The notes under the pieces are model-generated. The model did not search any database, was not told the origin of the DNA, and was given only the letters and a program-made list of their open reading frames with translations. This document shows, in pieces, positions 35,303-45,373 of a DNA stretch of 64,000 bases. A program made the translations under genes and the position numbers. Positions within the stretch are counted from its first letter, which is position 1. Every line of letters begins with the position of its first letter. Source of the DNA: Sipunculus nudus (lineage: Eukaryota; Annelida; Sipuncula; Golfingiida; Sipunculidae); the NCBI GenBank assembly GCA_026874595.1, contig CM049317.1:69423118-69487117 (forward strand), written 5' to 3'.

Positions 35303-35696
35303 CTGCTCACGCTATGGTTATACAATGTAACCCTCCCATACCTTTTTCCGTGTAACCGCTGCTTTGCATGACAAGATTTTCTGAGTAAGAACACCAGGGT
35401 GCACAAAGAGCAGAGAATTGTAATCAGACCAATGAGAGCGTGGTGTCGGATTGTGCATCCAGCTCTAGATTTTAAACATGCATTTCATATAGCCATATAG
35501 ATCAGGATGGTTGTAAAATCCAGTCATCTATTGTATAACAAAATAAAAAGAACTTGTTCGTATATATGGATTATATTATTTATCATGTTTTCATTTATAT
35601 TTATATTACTAAAACACATAAAATGACATACATGTAAAACGAAAAAGACAAATGCTAAATCGAACAGACATATATCCTTTCCGAAATATGAACGTC

Positions 35697-36081
35697 ACCA
35701 TTTAGTAAAAAAAAAACACATCTGTTCGGGTTTTTTAGTGGTATCAAGTGAAGGGGTTCGACGTGACAGGTGTACGAGGTGTCTGTCATTTGTGCTGTGA
35801 ATTCCGGTCTTCGTCGGAAGTAGTTCGGTCTCTTTCAGTGGTAAACTGCACGAAACCCTTTCATAAACACGCAAAAACAAAACTGAAAATGGTATGTGCA
35901 TTAAAGTTATCAAGTAAAAGAAACGGCCAATACGTACCTTGTGAATAACCAGTAACCAAGCGACGACGTTGGTGTTATGGTCTTTGATCAAGGCATTTGG
36001 GCTAATTTTTTTGCGCTTATCTGTACGAAATTTAGAAACCGATGCAATCAAATGACCAATAATGATGTGTGCATTAAACAT
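35697..36081 (-). CDS. Small uncharacterised ORF, possibly two exons
   Basis: The minus-strand frame from ATG 36081 gives MFNAHIIIGHLIASVSKFRT and is open for 128 codons. A GTACGT donor after codon 48 and later AG acceptors mean it may instead be spliced. I recognise no domain. Confidence 0.25.
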
Positions 36082-36440
36082 TATTTATTCTCCTATCAGA
36101 GAAGTCACTGAGGGAACAATGTCATACACAACGTTGCTTTAGAGAACTCCTTGATAAGTATTAAATGACTATCAGTACGACGAACTGCCAAATGGGATTT
36201 TTCTAAAGTTATATTCTAAGAACAGTTTAATGTTTAAAGTTACAGCTGTAGAAATGGTTAATTGTCTAAATGTTTGTCGGTGTGTTAGATATAAAATAAA
36301 TCTGCAGTTACATCTTAAAGTTTATGCAACATGGCACACTAAGTTTTTCCATAGTACATAATTGTATTGGAAATAGTGTGTAACAAAAAGAACCGAATAT
36401 AAATGCTCAGCTTATAGGCGTTCCGCTTTATTTTTCATAG

Positions 36441-36686
36441 GTGAAAGTCATATTCGCCAATCGTTACTATCTGTCAACGTTGAATAATCATAAACAACCT
36501 GAGTTCAACATTTATTCAGGCAGTATAATTCAGTCATTCATAACTGTATACGTGAGGAACAGTGCGTCCGATTTGGCCCCTGTGGCTATTGCATTACAAC
36601 AAATATATTATTATTGCTTTACATGTTTCAGCGTGAATGTAAACAACACGCGGGCCCTGACTTTTGTAGGAATTTGGCAGTTATGA
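36441..36686 (+). CDS. Candidate exon with integrin-alpha-like strand pattern
   Basis: Acceptor TTATTTTTCATAG, phase 0, then an open frame with FNIYSGSIIQSFITVYVRNS, which aligns with MYIVGTFVEFDITFFVTNSE of exon A at 30.1 kb. The frame runs on to a TGA at 36686; a GTGAAT near 36632 could be a donor. It is probably an exon A paralogue that belongs to another copy of the integrin-like gene, intact or relic. Confidence 0.42.
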   Translation: MKVIFANRYYLSTLNNHKQPEFNIYSGSIIQSFITVYVRNSASDLAPVAIALQQIYYYCFTCFSVNVNNTRALTFVGIWQL

Positions 36687-37550
36687 TAATGAAGGTTATT
36701 ATGGTGACAGGACAGCGATCCAGGCAGACAAATTGGTTAAATTGCCAAAAATGACTTTTGTCCCGGTATAGCAAAATGTCATGATCTCATTATGACCCAT
36801 CTGTATCTTTCTGATTCTAAATTACAGCCATCTACAATTTTCTGTCCCACTATTAGCCTTAATCGCCCTTGCCCGCTCAATGTAGGGTTTATGCGGGTAT
36901 ATAAAACTGAGGAAGTTGATATACATTACATGCTATATCCATAAACAAGTACACTTACAAAGGCTAATCCTCGGTCAAATTTTACGCAGTAAGTGGTGTG
37001 TTGGAAGTTAGGAAAACATAGACTTTTTGATTTCCTATATACGTACAATATATGCACCAATATATTCTAAACATTTTTTTATGCGTTCTCTCTCTTATTC
37101 ACTTACTCTCTCACACAGACACAAGCGCTCCCAAATAAACAAAAAAAGTCAGTATGGTTTATATATATATGGCGTAAGGTTAGATAACACCCATTAATAT
37201 AAAAAATCTGATTAAAATTCCGAACCAAAAGGAATATTACAAGATTATTTGAAATTATGTTGGCAATAGTAAATAAAAATTGATAGCAAAAGTATTCTAA
37301 AAAATGTGCACGTTCTTGTTTTCTTTGTATCCCATGCTATTCTATGTAGCTACGTAACCCTACTGATTTGTTTTATTGATTCAGATATATAAGTGAAATG
37401 CGCTAATCAATAACTCGATATAAATTTTCATGAGTCTCCTCGCAAAAAAAAATGTGTTTTGACAAGGATGAGTGGTACCGTTCAGTTGTATTCAACGGGG
37501 TTTTCAGAAAAGCGGGACTAAGCGTTTGTGACACTCGAATTCTCTTTCAG

Positions 37551-37636
37551 ACGCTTGGTTCGTGATGTTAAAGCGTCCTATCGGACCCGCAAAGTACCAG
37601 GCTGTTCGACCAAGTGAATCAAAATTGGCTCTCTGA
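37551..37636 (+). CDS. Candidate terminal exon
   Basis: A very good acceptor (ATTCTCTTTCAG), phase 1 entry, LKRPIGPAKYQAVRPSESK to a TGA at 37634-37636. Shares YQAV with the candidate at 35229. A second frame is also open for 21 codons, so the call is tentative. Confidence 0.3.
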
Positions 37637-38378
37637 CCGTTTCCGACTTACTTTGATACCAGCAGATTGTGCAAACACTATATTGACAAGTTAATTAAAT
37701 AATCATATGAAGACAGAAAATCTTATCATATACTGGATGTGAAAATAACAAAATGAAAACAAATTCAAATTTACACAACCCTTTAAAATTTAACATGTAT
37801 CATTTCCCGTTGGGACGTTCCAAATTCCTATGTAACGCGCCAAAAAATTTACTCTGATTTGTCTTACGTTTGAAAGCCCTGATTCAATCTTTAATAGAAC
37901 TCAAAATGACTGCTCGGGCCCTATTTATCGACAAGAAGGGTCCAACTTTGTTGATATTAAAAATATTTAAAGTAAAAGAAAATTCATCACATAAGTAAAG
38001 ATGAGGGATGTCTTGTTTCACTAAACAATATGTGGGATTCTGGAACCATGGAACTGAACACGGCAGACGCCTTTTTACGCAATGCTTGTGCTTCTCGAAA
38101 AGGTTCTTTGACACCGGGACAAGAATCATTTTTATTCCTTTTTTCATGTAACAATTTCATTGTATACCTCTCCTATTCATATGAAAATCCAATTCTTCTA
38201 CTACTGTTCTTTTTATGTTATCTTATCTTAAACGAAATAGGTTTATCTTTTGGTATATAGAATTCATTGTGGCTTTGCAATCAAGCTGTCCATTGGTTCA
38301 TTTTGAATCATAAATCATAAAAAAGACATTGTGATGGGGCGTGAAAATTGCTCTTCACAAGTCAGGCGGAATGTTTGT

Positions 38379-39395
38379 TTACACACGTGTATTCATAATG
38401 ATCGTCCTTTCATCATTAGCTTGTTTATCATCTTTACTCGTCAACATCGTAGTCCCAGTTGTTCTTGTAGCCGGTGCATTGTGGGAACGTCGTTTTCTGC
38501 ATCTCCTACAGCAACATATCATACACATATCCTTGTGACGTATGGTATGTATCCAGGGGTGTATAACCATGGCGAGAAAGGTAACAGTCGCCCCAAGCAT
38601 AGGCCCGTGAAACTTGAAAGAGTCTGCCATCTGGGTCCTACAGCCTCCCATCAATATTGTCACAGCAATAAGACAGGGTCCGATTGATAGTAAGAGTACA
38701 GAGATCATGCAGAGCATGATGGATTTCTTTGCGGCTAGTAAATGGCCAATTGTCCTTGCTGCGTTTTTTTCATGACCGCCCCAACTCTTTTTGCCAAGAC
38801 GTCTAAACCTCACATCCGTCACTTTCTTTTGTACATAAATATACATCCCAGCGTTAGCGATACATGGCAGAATAACTGAGGCGCAGAGCTGAATAGTTTG
38901 AACACATATGAGATATCCCTTCCAAAACATATGCAAAAGGAAAGCTAGAACCCATAGAAACAGCGCTATGGGTAGAACCCTTTTGCCTGGGCACCACAGT
39001 CGGTGTTTCATGGGGAAAGCCACACTGATGAAGCGGTCCACAACTATTGCACAGAGAGTCCAAGCTTCCACTGTTATCAGGCTGAAAAATGCGTTCTTCA
39101 ATATGATCCCGCCACCGACGTTTGTGTAAATTAGCAGAGGGGCAAACGCGAACGGCACCAATGTAATCATCACATCCGCTACTGCCAAGAAGACCATGAA
39201 CCATTTTCTATGTTGTAATACGAGTTTGCTTTTCCGACAATAGAGGATGAGAATTAGAAAATTCTGCAAAATACCCACAAACGCTGCCACCACTATTATT
39301 GCCAGGTAAACCAGTGCCATGATGTACAATGTAGCTGCATCGTAATTACTACTCACCGTAACGTTAGGATCACCTACTGTATGATTCGCCTCCAT
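38379..39395 (-). CDS. Intronless class A (rhodopsin-like) G protein-coupled receptor
   Basis: 338 residues from ATG 39395 with seven hydrophobic segments. The N-terminus has two N-glycosylation sites (NHT, NVT). TM1 has GILQNFLILILY, with the GN motif changed to QN. TM2 has FLAVADVMI (the LAxAD motif). TM3 ends VVDRFISVAFPMKHRLW, a DRF variant of DRY. TM4 carries the conserved Trp (FLWVLAFLL). TM5 has the conserved Pro (ILPCIANAGMYIYV). TM6 has SIGPCLI in place of CWxP. TM7 has HPWIH in place of NPxxY, then a Cys-rich putative palmitoylation site (CMICCCRRC). The receptor probably couples to a G protein at the cell surface; the ligand cannot be inferred. Single-exon receptors of this kind are common in molluscan expansions. 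It lies between plus-strand exon candidates and the minus-strand exon array, with no visible functional link. Confidence 0.9.
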   Translation of the reverse strand: MEANHTVGDPNVTVSSNYDAATLYIMALVYLAIIVVAAFVGILQNFLILILYCRKSKLVLQHRKWFMVFLAVADVMITLVPFAFAPLLIYTNVGGGIILKNAFFSLITVEAWTLCAIVVDRFISVAFPMKHRLWCPGKRVLPIALFLWVLAFLLHMFWKGYLICVQTIQLCASVILPCIANAGMYIYVQKKVTDVRFRRLGKKSWGGHEKNAARTIGHLLAAKKSIMLCMISVLLLSIGPCLIAVTILMGGCRTQMADSFKFHGPMLGATVTFLAMVIHPWIHTIRHKDMCMICCCRRCRKRRSHNAPATRTTGTTMLTSKDDKQANDERTIIMNTRV

Positions 39396-39399
39396 ATTT

Positions 39400-40511
39400 G
39401 GTAAACCGGCAGAGAAGTTCTTTGCGCATTTATGAGAAATAGTGCTTAAAAGCTTGTAAAATTTTAATTAAACAGCCTTGCTGTTCCATTTCTAGGGATA
39501 ATCCGCGACGTATTGCCCGTGCCCTCCGTGGGTGCTCGCGTGTGTTTGTGTAGATGAACTGCCGAAGCTTAACTGCTGGTGAGTTGATAACATTTGCTGC
39601 AATGAATGTAAATTAGTTCGTTCCCGTGTCATACAGCGTATCCGTATGTGTAGGGACCACTGACAGAGGGCGAGAGAGCAGGGGACCAGCTTACAAAGAA
39701 TGGGCCCTTGCATTCAACCCCTGAATATAAATAACTTAGAAAAAATCTCTTTGTATACAATATGCATGATTGGGAAAATCACTTTTGTGAGATCTTCCTA
39801 AAACTTTGCTAGCATTCACTTATTTGTCCCGTATTCCGAGGTTCATTCGTGCATTAGTAACTGCACATTAGTAAATATTCTTTGACGACATCCCTGAATA
39901 TGAGTTGTGTGTCGGATCCGAACCAACATTTTTCATTAACCCTAACTCAGCTTGTCCGTATAGTTTCGTTAGATTCTGGTTATGATTGCTAGGGCTATGC
40001 TGTGAACAAACACACACACAAACACACACGAACGGAGATGAACATGCAGATATCCTCCTAGGGGAAACAATCAGAAATTGCGATGGCGTCATGCATGTTC
40101 AACCTCTCTTACTTGATATTAGGCCGAATTATTTTTTTATTTTACACACTTTTCCTTTCACTGAATTAGTTTATACCTTCGTTTTGGATCTAGGCTATGA
40201 ATATACCGGCCATATGTTCGGAATCAATGACCCTTGTTTATGCCGTCAGCCTCTATCAGTTGGGAGGTAGTCACGTATTAGGGAATATTTAACCTAGATT
40301 AGTAGATACCAGTTAGTTGAATCGGCAAGAAGATACAGGAACACTATTTTACTGTAGTTTATTTACTTTAAAATTTCTTAACAATTCGGGTATAATGAAG
40401 TGAAATGTAATGGCTCATGATCCTCAAAGAAAGGTATGGTCATATTACATGTAGGCAAGTCCTGTGTTGTGCACAAACAATAGGATTTACGAAAACAGCA
40501 GTCACTCACTG

Positions 40512-40515
<4 letters not shown>
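39400..40515. other. Spacer upstream of the GPCR, no gene seen
   Basis: A short (AC)n tract lies near 40007-40030. ORFs have no support. The GPCR promoter should lie in the first part, but I see no clear TATA box. Confidence 0.5.

Positions 40516-40570
<55 letters not shown>
40516..40570. repeat. (TA)n microsatellite
   Basis: About 27 TA units at the left border of duplication D1. Confidence 0.95.
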
Positions 40571-40574
<4 letters not shown>

Positions 40575-41262
40575 CGGTTTGATGTGATCCTATGTTCATG
40601 AATTATAATATTCAGGGCTCGAAATTGACAATATTCTCTACCTGACAGTGAGGTCAAAATATTTTGCATTGAAAACACTGTGTTAGTAATTCGTTTGAAC
40701 GAGTTAATACACGGCTCTTAACACATTTTATATTTTTAGATGTCTAAAATTACGAGGAGGGGCCTCAGTGGGAATTAAAACTGGATGACGCAATCATTAT
40801 TTTTTATGTACCAATAAAAGTAGTTGTGTTGTTTCAAATAATTTTATTTCCAAATAAATACATAACTGAGAAAAACTGCCGGGGAAAATCCGGCGGTTGC
40901 GTTCATATAAAACTTGTTACGAGATCCAACAGTAAGATGTCAGCAACATGTTTGTGTCAGTCATGGCCCGGAGAACTGTATCTCGGACTGGTTATGAAGC
41001 GCATATACGCAAAATAAATATTTTTTAACCGGCAACGGAAGTTTTCAATCTGATACGGATACTTAGTGAGACGTCTAATAAAATAAGTTTTCAATGCGAG
41101 TTATATAGACACGGCTCGTGATCTGTAGCTACACTTTTTTTTTAAATTATGTACATTATAAATGACGGTGTCACTAAATCTTTGCCCCGCATCTCCCCTG
41201 TGTCGGTTTCGGTGTTTAAGTGTCTAGAACGATACAAAATGTATCCTGAGGGAGTAATTTGT
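40571..41262. repeat. Segmental duplication D1, right copy (partner 650-1350)
   Basis: Starts GAGACGGTTT right after a TA tract and ends around GTATCCTGAGGGAGTAATTT; otherwise colinear with 650-1350. Confidence 0.85.
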
Positions 41263-41387
41263 GGTATGTTCCCATTTATGCAGAATAAATTCAACATCAT
41301 TTGGGAAATTTCACGAAGAATCTGTCTCAGTACAGTGCGGCAACGGTCTTGTTTTCTTCCACCATGTCTATCTTCATCGCTGTTGGC

Positions 41388-41431
41388 TCATACGGGCTCC
41401 ACCACATGTCGATCCTGCTTGGATATATTTG
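41388..41431 (-). CDS. Candidate last exon of the minus-strand gene
   Basis: Acceptor AGTAAAATTAG, phase 1 entry, NISKQDRHVVEPV then TGA at 41390-41388. The C-terminus ends in a PDZ-ligand-like VEPV. A phase-0 reading from the same acceptor is also open, to a TGA at 41327, so the frame is not settled. The plus-strand ORF over the same bases is judged a shadow. Confidence 0.35.
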
Positions 41432-41674
41432 CTAATTTTACTGATCACAACACGAAATAACTTCTTAAATTGACGATTACTTTTCAAGTGAAACCTATGT
41501 TTTGGCCCTTCGCTAAGTTAGAATAAAGTTATTATGTATTACAAATTTTGTGTGTTTTCCTGCATAGATCGAGTGCTAATTAGATAAGATCCATCTGTAA
41601 CTTCGGCGCTTGTCATACCGGTGAATGAATAAAAAGCAGAACAATTTCAAAACCTGACTGCAGGAAATACTTAC

Positions 41675-41752
41675 GATGCTTGTACTTGGTCAATTTTCCG
41701 AATTGTGATTGATACCAGCTCGAATCGTTATTCCCAGCAGATTTCCTTGAAA
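41675..41752 (-). CDS. Candidate tail exon, minus strand
   Basis: Acceptor AATTATAAG and a perfect GTAAGT donor. Only phase 1 is open throughout: SRKSAGNNDSSWYQSQFGKL, 26 codons, symmetric. It would join in frame to the candidate last exon at 41431-41388. Confidence 0.4.
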
Positions 41753-41954
41753 CTTATAATTCACAGACATTCTTATGAAACAGTGATGAAATTTAATTTG
41801 AAAATTGGAAGTGTTGTTTAGACATATCATCTTTTGACTTTAGTATATTTAAGAGAAAAGCATATTTTAAAATAATTCCTGATGAGTATTCTTGATTTCG
41901 GCACTAGCAATTAAAAATACGCGCTATTAATTAAGTAGGAAATTGTTTTAGCAA

Positions 41955-42263
41955 CTAAGCACGATTTGCTTCAGTTATGCTTTCCTGTAGAACAAATTCT
42001 TTCATTAACGATATTTTCTGTGATATTCTGTCCCTGACAAGAACGGATAGACACATTAAGAATGAATCCAGTACCTGGTCAGGTTCCATTTTTATAGCCA
42101 CTGGGATCTCTGCCCCATATTTACTTGAGTCCACATTGAAATAAATACGAACAAGAAAAATCAAGTCCGAATCCATAGGTTCATGCTGGCCAACAATCCT
42201 GCATTTAAGAACCTCGGCATAACCCTCAGTCGTCACCTGTTCCACGAGACTCTTTAGCGGAAT
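41955..42263 (-). CDS. Integrin-like exon C paralogue, minus strand
   Basis: Acceptor TAATTATTAG-type (TAATTAG) at 42265-42264, phase 0. The frame VLKCRIVGQHEPMDSDLIFL continues to EFVLQESITEANRA and stops at TAG 41957-41955. Two endings are possible: a GTACTG donor after codon 63 (exon 42075-42263), or read-through to the stop. The C-terminal part aligns with exon C of the 30-33 kb gene, which favours read-through. No TM exon follows, so the product would be truncated or secreted, or the locus is a pseudogene. Confidence 0.5.
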   Translation of the reverse strand: MPLKSLVEQVTTEGYAEVLKCRIVGQHEPMDSDLIFLVRIYFNVDSSKYGAEIPVAIKMEPDQVLDSFLMCLSVLVRDRISQKISLMKEFVLQESITEANRA

Positions 42264-42493
42264 CTAATTATTATAAAAGTAAACAAAAGTCACATTACGA
42301 ACTGCGAATCATTAGTACAACGCGTCAATTCAGCTTAATTTATTGAATATATTTTGTAAAGACAGGACTGATGTAAGCACATGTATTTTTTTTTTAGATA
42401 ATAACATATTAAGTATTATAACGGGCAATTATATTAATATTCATGGTAAATGCGGGATCTCTGGGCCAAGCTTCTCATATTAAAATTACTTAC

Positions 42494-42724
42494 CGTTGGT
42501 GAAGACAACGTTTCGCTCTTCCAGTTTTCATCTGAAAGCTCAACCTTGGATATTAGATACGCATTTATATCCTCTGGAACATTTATAGTGTAGGAGTTCT
42601 TTTTCCTCCATGTATATTCGTCATCAAAGAATTTCTTCTGTGGTATGCAATAGTCATTATTCTTTGAAATTTTAGAAAAATGTGCAGTCGGAATCGTTAT
42701 GATTTGAATAAGTATCAACAAAGT
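42494..42724 (-). CDS. Integrin-like exon B paralogue, minus strand
   Basis: Acceptor TTGATTATAG, donor GTAAGT, 77 codons, phase 0 at both ends. It contains INVPEDINAYLISKVELSDE, alignable to exon B at 30757. The first 16 residues are hydrophobic (TLLILIQIITIP) but too short and polar for a clear TM. Confidence 0.58.
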
Positions 42725-43070
42725 CTATAATCAACGTTCAAGAAAATGTTATACTTTGCTTTCGGTTGTATAGTAAACCATGTGTCAGATTAAAATCAAA
42801 TGAAATATAAATCTTAAATATTGCCAGAATTGCTAGAAATATCTTTAGCGTATTATAAGCATTTAAAAAATCGCTCCTACTGTAAAAAACTTGATAACAT
42901 ATACCGTGAACATTATGCAGCAAATTGTATTGACATATTGTTTCGCTAAAGTACATTACCTCAGTCTCGGAAAGAAGTACAACTTTCAGGATCACCTCTA
43001 CTTGATTGTTTGATTTTTGAGAAAACCGGTAACCCCAAACCGCCAAAAATAATCCGGGTCTCGATGATCC

Positions 43071-43075
43071 TGATA

Positions 43076-43141
<66 letters not shown>
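43071..43141. repeat. (TA)n microsatellite
   Basis: Long TA tract with one TACA interruption. Confidence 0.95.
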
Positions 43142-43145
<4 letters not shown>

Positions 43146-43298
43146 ATGCTCAACACATCATCAAATCTGGGAACAAGCAGGCGGCTTGTATGTTCAAAAT
43201 AATCTTCCTGTTCACGAGATTTAAATTAAGAATATATCACTATGTGTTTTGCATGATTTAAAACGCACAGTGTAATATATGTCTTGTTTTTCACCTAC

Positions 43299-43416
43299 CA
43301 GTTCAAGTTACTTTTTAGTTTCTTTGACAAAAATATGTTTATTCGAAGTCAAAATTACCAGATTCCTCGCAAATAAACGAATCTCTGACCGACTGACTAT
43401 AGCCATCTTTCCCCTC
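43299..43416 (-). pseudogene. Decayed integrin-like exon A paralogue
   Basis: Acceptor CCCTTTCAG and donor GTAGGT are intact, but no frame is open throughout. One frame gives SVRDSFICEESGNFDFE and stops; a second gives NKHIFVKETKK and stops. Joined across a frameshift they resemble the end of exon A at 30.1 kb. The position, just upstream of exons B and C on the same strand, supports the reading. Confidence 0.35.
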
Positions 43417-43679
43417 CTGAAAGGGAACCAGTATAAACTTATGTGTTGTTTTAAACGTTTTTAACATGCTAAAGATAAGTTTATGAAATCATATTTTATT
43501 TATCAGTACGTGGTTAATTACCTGTAGCTGTACCATTTCTCTGGTTTTTTTCATTAATATTCTTGAAGAAGCAAAAGAGCAACAGATAAAACTATTAAAA
43601 TAACATGGGCTGCTCTCATGATATGAAATGGATTGGAATTATTAAGCTTTATTATATTCTATGTTACAATTGTTAAAAC

Positions 43680-44850
43680 AAAGGTTTTCGTAACCGCTGA
43701 ATGTAGAAACTTCTTAGGTCCAACGAGGTCCATTAAAAATTATCCTTGGAAATCTAGAATAAGGTTACTGTGACCTATATCCTCCAAGCTATGGGGTTAG
43801 TACCCCCCCCCCCCAGGAATAATTAAAAAATATAAAAATCGTCTTTTTCCAAAAAACCATGATGACCTGCTTCCACCCTGGGAGTTAGAAAGGGCATAAA
43901 TTATATTCGTTAGACCTAGAAACATTTAACTGTACATCCGGTGAGGTCGTTTGCAAATCTCTCAGACACCTGAAATTAGGTCATGGTGAAATTGCCCGAG
44001 CTAATGGCCGAAAATATGTTTTTGAGCACACAGAGAGTTAGACGAGGCACATTTTGGCCTACAATCTTCTGATGTGATACTCGGAGAAGTTCTTGGTATG
44101 TGACTAGAAATGTGAAATTAGGTCACTGTAATCTATATTTGGGAGCTATAGGAAATAAGAATTATGAGCACCATGGAAGTCAGATAAGCACAAAATGAAT
44201 ACGTAAGCCCATCTTCTAATGTAATATCCAGAATTGTCTAGTTAGGTTCTTTATTCTTTACGCAACTTGCCCAAATCACGATTTTAAACAACCAGACAGT
44301 CAGACAGGCCTGTTAGGCCTAAAATCTTATAACACAGTAGGTTCTTGCCAACTCTCCAAAAGTCGGGCATAGCACATAACTTTACTGTTGTACCTAAAAC
44401 GCTATCATGACATCCAGAGAGGTCCTTGACAAGTGTCCTTTGAATGATGCAATTAGTTCACTGTACACTATATCAATATTCTCTTTAGCTATGAGCACAA
44501 AACCTAATTTTAAGCACCCAGAAAGTCAGACAAATCACAAATCCTAACTGTGACGTCTTGAAATGTCTTTTTTAATATAAAGGGAGGTCATGTTATGTCC
44601 CCTTTGACACCGTGAGGTTACTGTAATCTGTCATGTGAGAGCTGTGTGAAACAATATGAGTTGAGTGCGTTGTATGTCAGATGGACACCTCTATTAGTTA
44701 TTAGCAGTGATACGTATTAACTTGGAAGGCTCTAGTAAAATCTCCTTGATGTTACTTATTTTCTAAGGATTATGGGCAAAACAATATGATCTTATATGAT
44801 CTTGAGCACTCTGGAAGTCAATTTACACATTGTTCACGGTCCCTTAATAT
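43680..44850. repeat. Degenerate tandem array derived from repeat A, period about 150-165 bp
   Basis: The motifs GAGGTCCxTG, GAAATTAGGTCACTGTAATC and AGTCAGACxAGGCACA recur about six times. No coding sequence is seen. Confidence 0.65.
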
Positions 44851-45274
44851 TTTGTACCAAATAATAACATAAAAAATTAATGCATGCATCACCTGTTTAC
44901 TTAATAAATTCAGCTGAGCGTTACTACGCATGGGTCAATTATTTACTTATACGAAACTCAAATAACCTAAATACAGAAGAAACTGAATAACAAATAATAA
45001 GTTACTATGTTATACTAATGACGTGAAATCTTCCATTTTCTGTTTATTGTATACATTAATATTACCTTTGATTCCACTAACTTAATTTTAAGAATATTAT
45101 AATTACTAAAATGTTATTAGAGGCAGTTTAGCTATGCTATGTAGCCTTCTCTTAATCCTTTATAATTGGATATATAAGGTCATAACTTTAAAAAGTTAAT
45201 ATAAGGGCAGTTGTCCAGTGGAAGTTATTTATCGAACAATTATAATGACAAATTTTGCATAAATGAAACACTAC

Positions 45275-45373
45275 CTTTGAAGTGTTCCTTCCTGATTCAA
45301 GCTTATTGTTTCGAGTGCTACCTCCAGACGTGGTGAAGTATAAATCTGAATCATCACCGAGGCCGTGTGCTTC
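45275..45373 (-). CDS. Phase-0 cassette exon, 33 codons
   Basis: Acceptor TTTTCATTAG, donor GTAGTG. The peptide GLGDDSDLYFTTSGGSTRNN is disordered in character. A second frame (with an ATG) is also open, but phase 0 fits its neighbours. Confidence 0.5.

Noticed and set aside
41261-41473. Plus-strand 70-codon ORF ending in a hydrophobic stretch (WIYLLILLITT), which could be a TM exon.
   Set aside because: The opposite strand has open, hydrophilic, spliceable frames that fit the minus-strand gene; the plus-strand reading has no partner exons.
43560-43626. Minus-strand ATG with a Leu-rich stretch that looks like a signal peptide (VILIVLSVALLLL).
   Set aside because: A TAA follows before any donor, so it cannot be joined to the exons downstream as read.
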